From: Amphimedon queenslandica | Taxonomy: Eukaryota > Porifera > Demospongiae > Haplosclerida > Niphatidae | Assembly (NCBI RefSeq): GCF_000090795.2 | Contig: NW_003546378.1 | Span: forward strand, 184,248 to 209,860 | Direction of reading: 5' to 3' | DNA: 25,613 nt | Part shown: in pieces, positions 9,169 to 19,030 of the stretch | How the letters are laid out: each line of letters opens with the position of its first letter | How positions within the stretch are numbered: position 1 is the stretch's first letter | Notes under the pieces: generated by a model | Seen by the model: the letters and a program-made list of their open reading frames with translations, nothing else | Database searches by the model: none | Told to the model about the DNA's origin: nothing | Translations under genes and position numbers: made by a program

Positions 9169-9601
9169 ACCTAAGTACTTATGTGGGCAAAATGTGCGGA
9201 GGGAAAGAGTGACAGACAGTTGGTGTGAAGGTTGACTGTCGAGAGGGGAACAGCCCAGATCAGAAGGGCACGAAGTATGGGTTGAGTATGTAAGGAAGAA
9301 GGAGAGACAATGGGAAAGTAGGCTTGGAACCAGCTATCTTTGAAAGATTACATAGAAGTTCACCTGAATGACTAACGGACACTGAAAATATAAGTGGTTA
9401 ATTAAACCCAATGGGACACAAACCGCATTGGTGGGTTGTGTTTCACCCCGAAACTCTGAAGAGAAGAGAAATCAACCAAGGTAGCCGAACGGACTGTATT
9501 GATAATGATGGCAAGAGCCGGAATCAGTTGTGATGATGCGAATATGAGTAATGCTTCAGTGTGTGACGAGGGCAAATATGTAAATAACGATTTGTTAAAG
9601 A

Positions 9602-9621
9602 AATCCCACCGCAGTGGGATT
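9602..9621. repeat. Short hairpin inside the mitochondrial rRNA copy
   Basis: 8-bp stem AATCCCAC / GTGGGATT with a 4-nt CGCA loop. Confidence 0.7.
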
Positions 9622-10039
9622 CAAGCCATTGAACACAGCCCAAGGATTCCGATTTAATGAGAATCATAATCGGGTGGGACGGCTCCTAAGATATAATTGA
9701 GAGGTACCTCTGTTTAAGATAAGAGGGGGCGCCGACTGTTTACCAAAAACTTAGCCATCAGCAAAGGGCCAAGGGCCTGAAGTAATGGTGTGCGATGCCT
9801 GCCCAGAGGTTAGATTGGAACTCGAATGATGAAAATTATTTGAATAAGGACAACTCAATGGCCGCGGTATCTCTGACCGTGATAATGTAGCATAGTAACT
9901 AGCCAATTAATTGTTGGCACATATGAAAGGCTTCACAAGTGTCCCGCTGTCTCGAGATATAAAATTGAATTTGTAGTGAAGATGCTACATACAAGTTGTA
10001 AGACGAGTAGACCCTATTGAGCTTTACTGGACGTTTGCA

Positions 10040-10093
10040 TTAAACTGAAACAGGACCGAGCAGCAAAGTCTGCTCGGTCCTGTTTCGGTTTAA
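10040..10093. repeat. Long hairpin at the 3' edge of the mitochondrial rRNA copy
   Basis: A 24-nt arm (10040-10063) pairs with 10070-10093 around a 6-nt loop CAAAGT. The core is CAGGACCGAGCAG against CTGCTCGGTCCTG; the single non-identical position is a G-U wobble in RNA. It lies where recognisable LSU sequence stops. Palindromic hairpin elements are known to proliferate in freshwater-sponge mitochondrial DNA, so this may be one carried in with the NUMT. Confidence 0.9.
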
Positions 10094-10957
10094 TCTCTCA
10101 TTTGATTATTTAGTCTTATTCATTTGTTATTCATTATTTGAGTTGAGAGTGTAACTATTTAGATGTTACACTGTTCATCAAGTATTTTACTTAGAACATC
10201 GTATACTGTGAAGACTAAAGCAATAAATAATTGATGACTTTTTCAACCTGTTTTAACAGTGCTTCTCATATCTTAAAGGTGAATAAAAGTAGGTAAGAGT
10301 CAAATAAATGTTTTTTAAAGTAGAACAAACCTGACTTTTTTGCTAAACGATTACAATATTTGTAATAATTGAAAGAAAAAGCTTACACATAGTGCAGTTG
10401 CGTAAGTGTTGACCCCTTTTGCTGCTTAGTTATAGCTAATACTGTATTGTGCTAGTTGTTAGATGTATATCATACAATACTGGTATCATCACTACCATGA
10501 GCTGTATTTTATGTTGCAAGTTTGGCTCTCATTTGACTTTTCTTGAAATTTACATCAAAATGTGAAGTTATTTATTGAAGCACACCATAGCAAAGTTTTG
10601 CTGGAATGTTTATTGTGTAAAAGACAGCAAATAGAAGCTAAATGGTGCTATAACAATGACGGTCATGCTCCTAAATTGCAAGAGAGAGTAACAAATACAT
10701 GTAAGGCAGTGACATGTATGTATTATGGTTGTATGCTAATATATTACAGCAAGAACTAAAATAACCTGTTCGTCCTTTGCTTCATATGATAAATTTTTGA
10801 GGCCTGGAGGGATTGCTAGTGAGTAGAGGAGATTTATTTATACAAAAATCATTGCAATCGATTATGTATAGAAAAAACTGTGACCAATTAATTGTTTTAG
10901 GTGCAATGCAGACCAAAGTCATTGACATGGCATTGTCCTGATCTCAATTATATTATA
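10094..10957. other. Stretch between the NUMT and the hAT element
   Basis: AT-rich. A plus-strand open frame at 10562-10759 (reading KLFIEAHHSKVLLECLLC) is followed internally by a donor-like GTAAGG near 10700; no domain is recognised and it is not scored as a gene. Any continuation of the rRNA past 10093 is too diverged for me to see. Confidence 0.35.
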
Positions 10958-10965
10958 GGTCAGAC
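10958..10965. repeat. Left 8-bp target-site duplication of the hAT element
   Basis: GGTCAGAC, identical to 13520-13527 at the other end. Eight bases is the hAT standard. Confidence 0.88.
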
Positions 10966-11205
10966 TAGTGCTGAGCGGTGTGGCGGTACTATAATTATAC
11001 CGTATAGTCTGTTTTTTTTATACTGTGAGAAAAATAGCATATACCAAATATCATTATTAAAAACCCACATGTTACAAATGGCTGATGTTACAATTTTTTT
11101 GTTGATGATACTTTGAGTGATGCTGGGTCAACCAGACAGAACCACGACTAGTTAGCAAGCCAAACACAACATCTAAGGTTGGAGATACTTTGGACTAGTT
11201 GTAGA

Positions 11206-13399
11206 CGATAGTGGAAAGCCTCAGAGCAGTGATGTACCCGTTTGCCGGATTTGCCACTTAAAAGTATCAGCTAAGTGGGGGATATACAAGTAACCTTTAC
11301 TCTCACCTTCAAAAGAAACACCCTGAGAACTACCTTGAGGTGAAACCTACTTTATCCAGTTCATCTAAAGCAAGTTGCAGCAAACAAGGAAACTCAGAGC
11401 AGCAGACAATGGAACAATGTTTAGCCAAGACACAAATGATTAGTACTAGTTCTACAGAACAAGAGAGAATGACAAAGGCTGTTACTCATTTTCTGGCTAA
11501 AACTATGGTACCATTGTATCAAGTTGACAGAAGTTGATTGAGGGAAATGATTCAAGCCATCAACTACCACATAAAGATTACTTTAGTAGAATTGCAATTC
11601 CGTCTCTTTATGATGTATTTATGAGCTAGTATGAAGAGTAATATGACAAATCACAAGTTCTACTGTTCAGCCACACAACTGACCGGTGGTCTTCTGATAC
11701 CATGGATCTCTACTTAATTATACAGTTCACTACATTGACAATAACTGGGTTTTGCAAAGTCATTGTCTTCAAGCACATTTTATGCCTGAAAGCCTCACTG
11801 TTGTCAACTTGCAGGATGCCTTTTTGTCAACTCTTAAACAATGGAACCTTGACGAGAGCAACAAAGTTGCCACTACAACTGACAATGCGTCAAATGTCAA
11901 TCTGGCATGCCAATTATTGAATTGCAAACAGCTATCCTGCTTCGATCATAATTTAGATCTGGCTATAAAGAGGAGTTTGTCTGATCAGAGTTGAATGTGT
12001 TCTTCGTTTATGTCGCCAGATTGTGTCTGCTTTTTCTTCTAGCTGGACAAGAGCCAGTGGTCTTACTGATGTTCAACAACAAAGAGGGGTGCCACTAAAG
12101 AAGCTGAAAAGTAATGTATCTACTCGCTGGGCTTCGACATCATCTATGCTAGAAAGGATTAAAGAGCAAATAGAGACCATTTGCATTGTTCTTGGAAATG
12201 ACAGGAAAACAAGCCACTTGCTGCCTACACGGCAAGATTTTGACGTAATAGATTCAGTTTTAGTGGTGTTGTCACCACTAGAGCAACTGACTGACCTTTT
12301 ATCTAGCAATAAGAGAGTCACTTGCTCAGCTATTACCGTAATTCTTCAAAAAAGTTGTCAAAGCCACTTTTGATAAATAAATTTTGAAAACAAATAATTA
12401 GAGTAAACTAAGCCTTTATGGCCAACTGGCAATTAATTGTGACAAAATAGGAGGCACTAAGATGTGTGTGGACAAGATATAAGTCTGCCGATGCTTCTTT
12501 GTTGCTTGACTATACAATCTGAATGTGGCCTACTAATGGCAGTCATCTGTCTGGCAGAGTGCTGCTCCAGGCATCACTGTGAGTTAGACATGATTTTTGG
12601 CCTCTTCCAGCACTGGTCCATGTGCTATAATGCTGTCGAGTGTCGAAATTAGTGGGAAATGGCAAAATTTGTAGAAATTTTATCATAATTTACAAAAATA
12701 GTTAGAATTAATTTTAAAATGAAAGTGCTTAAAAATTATTTATTTTCAAAATTAGAGTTGCGAAATTTTAGAAGAATTGAGTTAAGCCTCTTGAGCATAT
12801 TTTTGACAACATTCTTTTTGATAAAAAAAAGATAGCCTTTGACTCAGAAAATGAAAGCTACAATGAAGCAGAATTTACAAAATTGCTACTTTGATACAGA
12901 AATATCTCTTTTGTAGATCTATGTTCTTTCTTAGATCCATGCTTTAGGCGCAATATGCTTTTCTTGAGAAGAATTCTTAGCCTACCTTGATGAAGAACTG
13001 AAGCTGTCTGGTGCCTTAAGTGATCACTCAAGCAGGCCAACTAGCACTCAGTCTGAAGAACCACCACTAAGAAAAGGAAAGTTTAGCCAGTTCTTTGGAC
13101 AAACTAATAATGGTACACAACTATGATTTCAATGGAAGACAAAGGAAAGCAAGAAGTAATGATAAATACATTAACTACCTGTACTAAATATTGATGATGA
13201 ACCACAATGGTAAAAACATGACGAATCTAGCCTTCCAATTCTGTCTAAACTTGCACGCAAGTATCTATGTGCCTGTGCCACTAGTGTTGAATCTGAGCAC
13301 ACATGTAGTATAGGACGTAATATTGTCACCAAAAAGAGGTGTTTCCTGAAATCACACATAGTGAACCAACTCATTTTCTTAGCAAAAAACCTTAGTTAA
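11206..13399 (+). pseudogene. hAT transposase (BED zinc finger, ZBED-like), decayed
   Basis: Blocks run in family order. A BED finger (CRIC near 11242-11253, then SHLQKKHPENYLEV to about 11340) is followed by TKAVTHFLAKTMVPL and YFSRIAIPSLYDVF. The catalytic-domain start is TTDRWSSDTMDLYL (about 11673-11715). TTDNASNVN (about 11878-11901) and SCFDHNLDLAIKRSL follow, then a long helical insertion region (VSTRWASTSSMLERIKEQI) up to the MITE. After the MITE the frame resumes as KPLEHIFDNILF. The C-terminal dimerisation block has LPILSKLARKYL, CACATSVESEHTCS and KSHIVNQLIFLAKNL, with a stop at 13397-13399. Frameshifts near 11275, 11540-11640, 11745 and 12000, and in-frame stops such as the TAA after DEPQW, make it inactive. 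Confidence 0.88.
12334..12784. mobile_element. MITE copy 2, nested in the hAT transposase
   Basis: A 451-bp copy of the 1634-2096 element in the opposite orientation. It begins TACCGTAATTCTTC and ends with a decayed version of the other terminus (GAAGAATT followed by GAGTTA instead of ACGGTA). Deleting it together with one TA joins the hAT frame exactly (SAI/KPLEHIF), which proves the insertion point and the TA duplication. Confidence 0.92.
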
Positions 13400-13519
13400 G
13401 TTTATTGTCAGTCTTGTTAAATTTAAATTTAGAACATTGATAAAATCATTTTTAGTTGTACCTTGAGAAATTTGTATCATTAATGATACCAAAAAAAAAG
13501 TTTATATTGCTCATCTCTA

Positions 13520-13527
13520 GGTCAGAC
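13520..13527. repeat. Right 8-bp target-site duplication of the hAT element
   Basis: GGTCAGAC, identical to 10958-10965. Confidence 0.88.
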
Positions 13528-13871
13528 TCTTAAGTCTGAAGGTGTATTGTGTTTTGTTTGCTATAAGGTGCACTTGGAATTTTTAACTGAGTTAGATAAA
13601 CAACTAGATAATAATTTCTTAAAGGGTAACTAAACTTTAATTACTGTATAGATAAAGTGACTTGATTATTGAAACAGAGAAAAAATTAACAACAATTATG
13701 CACTTATTTCCAGCAAAAAGTTTTCCACTTGCGAGATAATGCACTTTACATTTCATCGTTTTTTACTAGCCATTAATTGCAGCACATTAGCCATCAGTAA
13801 AAGTTGGGATATTCAGGTATCTTGAAATGTGGGCATATTAAAAGTATGCACCACAACACCCACATATCATC
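13528..13871. other. Stretch between the hAT element and the MULE remnant
   Basis: AT-rich, no recognised gene or repeat. It may hold the 5' end of the MULE, but I could not identify terminal repeats. Confidence 0.4.
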
Positions 13872-14078
13872 ATGGCTGCATCTGCTAAAGGTTCTGAAGA
13901 AAGAAGTGCCATTTTGGCATCTGTCTTACTAGTTTTTATCTTCACTTTTAAAGCATGTGAAGGAGAAACAGCAATGAGAAAAGCCTTAAAGATGTCACGT
14001 TTTGTGCAATTTATGTGGCACAATGTAAGTATTTTTGCGTATACAATAAGTGCTGGAAGTGAATCTATTTTAATTTAG
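13872..14078 (+). other. Possible first exon plus 54-nt intron upstream of the MULE
   Basis: An open frame from ATG 13872 reaches a consensus donor GTAAGT at 14025, followed 54 nt later by TTTTAATTTAG (ending 14078). That intron size fits the others in the window. However, the open frame does not join in phase with the MULE frame that begins GAKLINQICDKE; a different frame of the same exon does. Treat the intron as plausible and the exon frame as unresolved. Confidence 0.35.
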
Positions 14079-15857
14079 GTGGGGCAAAGTTAATTAATCA
14101 AATTTGTGACAAGGAAATTGAAATATCAAATCATGACTTTGATTTTAAGGGTAATTTGTATGAGTGGAGAAAAGGAGAAGAAAGCCATTGAAAGTTCATG
14201 TCAAAAACAGTGCCAGTCGTATGAAAGGTCTTAATAGGAAATCCTACTTTTATTGTAACAGGTCTGGTGTGGTGCGTCAGTCGAAAAAGAAACGTCAGAG
14301 AGCTCCCAAGGTTCAAGGTTCCTGTAAAACAAATGAATACTGTACTGCACACATGACAGTGATTGTGGATACTATTACGAAGAAGGTTAAAGTCACTTAT
14401 TGCAGTCATCATAGTAATCACAAACCAGAGATATGTCATTTGAGAGTACCTGATGAAGTAAAGAATGTTGTTGCAGCTAAGCTAACTGAAGGAGTAACCA
14501 TTGAAAGAATACTGGATGATGTTAGAGACAGTTTAACTGGTACTATTGAAAGGGAGCATCTTATGAATTGTCAGGATGTTCACAATATTGAATACAAACT
14601 TAATCTTCAAAGTATTGAGTTGAGAAACATCAAAATGATTATTCAAGTATAGTAGCATGGGTTACTGAAATGCAGGAAATGGAATCTAATCCGATATTGA
14701 TCTGCAAAACTAAGTAGAAGAGCAAAGAGAAAGCTGCAATGACTTAGGCAAAAAAGGCTTCTTGTTAGCAATTCAGACAGTGTACTAGAGAGATATGATG
14801 ATGAGGTAAGGAGAGAAAGTCATTGCATGGATGATACACATGGTACCAATATGTATGACTTTACATTGATAACTGTCCTTGTAATTGATGATCATGGTGA
14901 AGGAGTATTTGTGGCATGGGCCATTTTGAATAGGGCTGATGCAGCATTGCTTACACAATTCTTGAAGTTACTTAAAGCAGAAGTAGGAGATTTAGCAACC
15001 AAGGTTTTTGTGTCAGACTGGCTGAGCATTTTTTAAAGCATGGAGAGGAGTATTTGGGCAAATGCCCAAGAAGGCAACTCTATTCATGACATGTTGATTA
15101 AACTAGGAGAAAAAGATTGAATACTCATGATAAGAATAATGAAGATAAAATAGACATTTATCATCATTTTATGAGTTCTATTGATTGAAATTGATCAGGC
15201 TTCTTTTCATGCTTTATCGCAGCAGTTTCTGTCCTATTTACTTAATTGTAAACAGGCTGCATTCTATGCATATTTTAATGATAAATATATGTACCACATA
15301 CTGCTAGTTGGGCATTTCGCCATCATGTTGGCACCAACAGTTAATGCCAATATGTTTGTTGAAGCAGTTCACTGAAAACTTAAGTGTATCTTTAGCAAAG
15401 AAGCAAGATTGTAGACTAGACAAACTTCTCCATATTCTTCTGAAGATGGCTCGTCATATCATTTTGGAAGGGTTGCATATACAAGAGATTGGTAAGCAAA
15501 CTCACAGATAGTGACCTTAATATAAAATGAATTGAGGCCAAGGGGATGTGAGAGAGGAATTATGGCATCTCTAATCGAGAAGAACCATTGATCTGTCAAG
15601 TCTGCTAGTTGTTCGTGGTGGTATTGTATATGATGTAGCATTGTGTAAGGATACATGTTATTGTCTTGTTAAGTATGTGAGTTCCAATGTGTGTACACAT
15701 GTACTTGTGTTCTTGTGTTGATTATGTGGTTCATTATGTTGCATGTCAACATGCTCACTTAGTTCATGTTTAAGTTAAAGATGACCAAAAGCTTAATGAT
15801 ATGTTAACTGCTTTGTCAAATGAGAATGATTGTGATAATATGATACAGCAGTTGTAG
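14079..15857 (+). pseudogene. MULE (Mutator-like) transposase with SWIM zinc finger, decayed
   Basis: The N-terminal DFKGNLYEWRKGEESH runs into a stop and frameshift near 14189. A zinc-binding domain of FLYWCH/FAR1 style follows (SYFYCNRSG, then SCKTNEYC and CSHHSNHK, about 14240-14420). A long open frame to 14652 includes RVPDEVKNVVAAKL and NCQDVHNIEYKLNLQS. The catalytic core shows DDTHGTNMYDFTLITVLVID at 14830-14889 (first catalytic Asp) and VFVSD at about 15006-15018 (second Asp, followed by Trp instead of the usual DDA). NMFVEAVH near 15348-15372 supplies the expected acidic residue. A C-terminal SWIM-type finger, CVHMYLCSCVD ... ACQHAHLVH, is visible at 15690-15767, and the last frame ends at TAG 15855-15857. 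The order is that of a full-length metazoan MULE. At least five frame breaks make it non-functional. It is distinct from the ZSWIM-like gene at the left edge. Confidence 0.85.
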
Positions 15858-15909
15858 CTGAATCACCAATTGTAGAGATATCTATCTACAGAGCACACAA
15901 TGTTTTTAG

Positions 15910-18350
15910 TGATAAAAGTAAGAAACAAACATTGAAAAGTGAGTAGTTCTTAAAACATTATTTTAAAAACCAATTTCAAAGGTATAAACTATGCTATGAA
16001 AGGAAGAAAAGAAGAAGCAAGTAATGAAAAGTGAGTAATACAGAAAACATCATTTTAAAACCAGTTTTAAATGATAAGAACTCAGCCTGATCAGTACCTC
16101 ATGATATACACTATACTATGAAATTGAGGAGAGACAAATTGAGTGGTACATTAGACATTTTAAAACCAACCTCAAATGACAAGAACCCAGTCTGATTAGT
16201 CACTCCTGGTATGTGCCATCCTAAAAAACTGAAAAACTAAGAAAAAAAATAGTGAGAAGTAGAGCATGAAGCATCATTTCATAAACAAACCTTAAAGTAT
16301 GAAAACTCAGTCAGATGAGTCACTTCTGATACAAACTGTACAATGAAACTGAAAAAACAAGTAACAAATAGAACCTGACATGATAAGAACCTAGTCTGAT
16401 CAGTCACTTGTGGTATAAACTCTACTATAAAGTGAGAAAGGAAGAAACAAATAGTTAAACGTATTCAAGCACATGAAGCATCATTTGAAATCAAATTCAA
16501 ATAAAGTACTTAGTGTGATCAGTCTCTCCTGATACAAACTATACAATGAAACTGACAAAAAAGACATAGAAGTAACTAGGAAATGAAACCTCATTTTAAA
16601 AAGCAACTTTAAATGGTAGGAACTTTGTCACTCTTGGTGTAATAAAGGATATTATGAAACTGAGAAGAGAAGCAGCAAATAGTGAGAAGTAGTACATGAA
16701 AGATGAATTTAAAACAAATACTTATGATGAGAACTCAGTAAAGTGAGAAAGGAAGAATAATTAGTTACAAGTGAGCAGCACAAGAAACATCATTTTAGAA
16801 CCAATATCAAATGATAAGAACTCAGTTTAATTAGTCACCCCTGGTATAAACCATACCAGGAAATTGAGAAAAAAGCAAATAGTGAAAAGTAGTACATGAA
16901 GCATTTTAAACTGCAAATGCAGTCAGATCAGTCACTTCTGGTGTAAACTATAACTGAAAAACAATAAAACAAATACAGACAGGTGATTAAAGCATGAAAC
17001 ATCAATTAAAGAACCAATTTCAATATAAAGAAGTCAGTCTTATCAGTCACTCTGATAAGCACCATACTATGAAACTGGAAAAGAAGAAAAATAATTTCGA
17101 AGTCAGAAGAACATAGAACATCATTTTGGGGAATCCAACCAGAAATGATTAAAACTCAGTCTGATCAGTTAATCCTGGTAAAAAGTATACTATGAAAGTC
17201 GAAAAAGGATGAAGTTTTTAAGAACTCAGTCTCATCAGTCACTCCTGTTATGTCATACTATAAAACTGAGAAAGGACGAAAGAGGTAGTGAGAAGTCACA
17301 AGAACATAAAACATTTCAAGAACCAACCTCAAATAATAAGAATAAGGTCTGTCAGTCACTGCTGGTATACAATGAAAGTGAGAAAAGAAGAAACAAATAG
17401 AACATGTAATATCATTTCAAAATCCAACCTCAAATCGTAAAGAATCAGTCTGATCAGTCAGTTTGGTATTTTAAAACTGTACCATAAAACTAATAGAAAT
17501 AAGATATAAAACTGTCTGATCAAATGCTCCTTGTTTTCAGCATATAGTAGTATGAAAATGATAAAAGAAACAACTACTAAGGAGTGATTAGAGCTTGAAA
17601 CATTAATTAATTCAGTAACCAACCTCAATTGATCAGAACTCTATTTGAGCAGACAATTCTGATATACGCCATATGATGAAACTGAGAAAAAAGAAACTAA
17701 GAGTTAAAAGTCAGGACATGAAACATTTCGGAAGTTGACCTCAAATGATACTAACTCAGTCTAATCATTTACTAATTGTATACTATGAAACTGAGGAAAA
17801 CACAAATATTGAAAAGTGACTGGTACATGAAACATTTGAAAACTACCTTGAATGATAAGAACTCAGCTTGATCAGTCACTTCTTGTATGCCCAAAATTAT
17901 GAAACTAAGAAAAGAATAAAAGAATGGTGACAAGTCAAAACAACATGAAACATCATATCAAAAACTAAACTTAAATGATCAAAACTCAGTCTGATTAGTC
18001 ACTCCTGATATACGCCATACTTTAAATTGAGAAAAGAACAAGTAGTGAGAAGCCGGAAGTACGTAAAACGCTTCAAAAAGCGAACTCAAATGATAAGAAC
18101 TCAGCTTGATCAGTCACTCCTTGTATGCCCAAAACTATGAAACTAAGAAAAAAATAAACGAATGGTGACAAGTCAAAACAACATGAAACATCATATCAAA
18201 AACTAAACTTAAATGATCAAAACTCAGTCTGATTAGTCACTCCTGATATACACCATGCATTAAACTGAGAAAAGAACAAGTAGTGAGAAGCCGGAAGTAC
18301 GTAAAATGCTTCAAAAAGCGAACTCAAATGATAAGAACTCAGTGTAATCA
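15910..18350 (+). repeat. Satellite array, block 1
   Basis: Degenerate head-to-tail monomers of roughly 90-120 bp. Each carries, in order, CTCAGTCTGATCAGTCACTC, GTATAAACTATACTATGAAA, CTGAGAAAAGAAGAAACAAA, TAGTGAAAAGTGAGTAG, ACATGAAACATCATTTTAAA and ACCTCAAATGATAAGAA. Monomers differ by many substitutions and indels, so the array is old. No coding frame survives. It begins about 50 bp after the MULE stop codon. I do not recognise the family. Confidence 0.95.
17851..18341 (+). repeat. 238-bp higher-order duplication within the satellite
   Basis: A two-monomer unit starting at ACTCAGCTTG (17861) is repeated from 18099 with near identity, an offset of 238 bp, and the phase continues to 18337. 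Shared private variants include TTGTATGCCCAAAA, GGTGACAAGTCAAAACAACA and AAGCCGGAAGTACGTAAAA. This is much more similar than neighbouring monomers and so is a recent duplication. Confidence 0.93.
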
Positions 18351-19030
18351 GTCATTGCTTCAACAAGGACACATTCTGCATGGAAGAGCGATGACTAACA
18401 CAGAGTCGGTTTGAAATAAGACGAGATGTAACCAACGAAGCCCCGAGTAAAAAAGAATAAACAAGTGAACTGAGAATATCTGTTTGACGAACCTAACCTA
18501 GGCAATATGGAAATAAGTTACATACTCATTAGATGCTGAGGTGTCAGCATACCTATCAAATGCCGGTTTAAAAGAAGCTGATCCTTTGCAATTTTGGAAA
18601 GAAAATGAGACTAACACTTTCAAAATTAGCTTGTCATTACCAAGCTATCAAGCTTCACGTGGTCCAGTTGTACTCTCCTTTTTAGCATAGGAGGAAAATT
18701 TTTCACGCCTAAAAGGTGTAGGCTTACACAAAAAGTTTGAAATACTAATGAATATTAAGTTACATGCACATTTGCTAGAACTTAAACTTTACGCAAGATA
18801 GCAAAGTGTAGTTTTTCAAAAACAAGTGTTCAAAAATGGGTGGTTTTCAATCTCATGCCGGAATGACAGACACTGTGCTTCGAAAGCGTATAACTTTCAA
18901 TGCACTCTTGCTAGAGCTACAGTTTTTGTCATGCTAAGAAAGGACAACTATTGCTATAACACTGCAGTTTCATGAGATGGCAGTGTAGTTTTCTGAAACA
19001 AGTGTCAGAAAATGGGTTGTGTTCAATCAT
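18351..19030 (+). mobile_element. Foreign block inserted in the satellite, with a hAT-like C-terminal fragment
   Basis: Satellite periodicity stops at about 18350 and resumes near 19030-19080. Between 18533 and 18690 an open frame reads YLSNAGLKEADPLQFWKEN, resembling the C-terminal region of hAT transposases (YL...DPLxWW before the dimerisation motif). The segment 18765-19030 contains two diverged copies of about 150 bp sharing TTGCTAGA, ACAAGTGT and AAAATGGGT. No terminal repeats were found. Confidence 0.5.

Larger units (their letters stand above)
8299..10045 (+). pseudogene. rnl: Mitochondrial large-subunit (16S/23S-like) rRNA segment inserted in nuclear DNA (NUMT)
   Basis: Conserved 23S-type blocks appear in the correct order over about 1.75 kb. 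They are a GGTTAAGTAAG start (8299), TTGAAACATCTTAGTACC (8463), AGTAGTGGCAAGCGAAAGC (about 8511), ACCTGAAACCAAGTGATCTA (8870), AAAGGCCAATCAAACTTGG (8983), GACTGTTTACCAAAAACTTA (about 9733), GCCGCGGTA (about 9862) and AGACCCTATTGAGCTTTACT (10008). This covers domains I to early V. Domain V proper and domain VI are missing, so the peptidyl-transferase centre is absent and it cannot make a working rRNA. The last block has the animal-mitochondrial form rather than the bacterial AAAGACCCCG form. Nuclear genes and transposons flank it on both sides, hence a NUMT. The rRNA is long for an animal mitochondrion, consistent with a sponge, cnidarian or placozoan. The 5' boundary is less certain than the rest. 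Confidence 0.88.
10966..13519 (+). mobile_element. hAT DNA transposon (BED-finger type), complete ends, inactive, with nested MITE
   Basis: A 2554-bp element flanked by the 8-bp duplication GGTCAGAC. The left end is TAGTGCTGAGC; the right end, reverse-complemented, is TAGAGATGAGC (9 of 11 identical). Both ends carry a subterminal palindrome: a GGTA...TACC stretch near 10983-11002 and the perfect GTATCATTAATGATAC at about 13474-13489. It encodes a decayed transposase in the plus direction and contains MITE copy 2 at 12334-12784. Removing the MITE leaves about 2.1 kb, slightly short for an autonomous hAT. Confidence 0.9.

Noticed and set aside
8299..10045. Functional rRNA gene or bacterial contamination
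   Set aside because: Domains V-VI are missing, the conserved blocks have the animal-mitochondrial form, and nuclear elements flank both sides.
12073..12321. Minus-strand open frame of 82 codons
   Set aside because: Exact antisense of the conserved hAT transposase frame 12023-12373.
12464..12652. Plus-strand open frame of 62 codons
   Set aside because: It lies inside MITE copy 2; the matching region in copy 1 is not open, so it is not coding.
14131..14439. Minus-strand open frame of 102 codons
   Set aside because: Antisense of the MULE zinc-binding region, which has clear family motifs on the plus strand.
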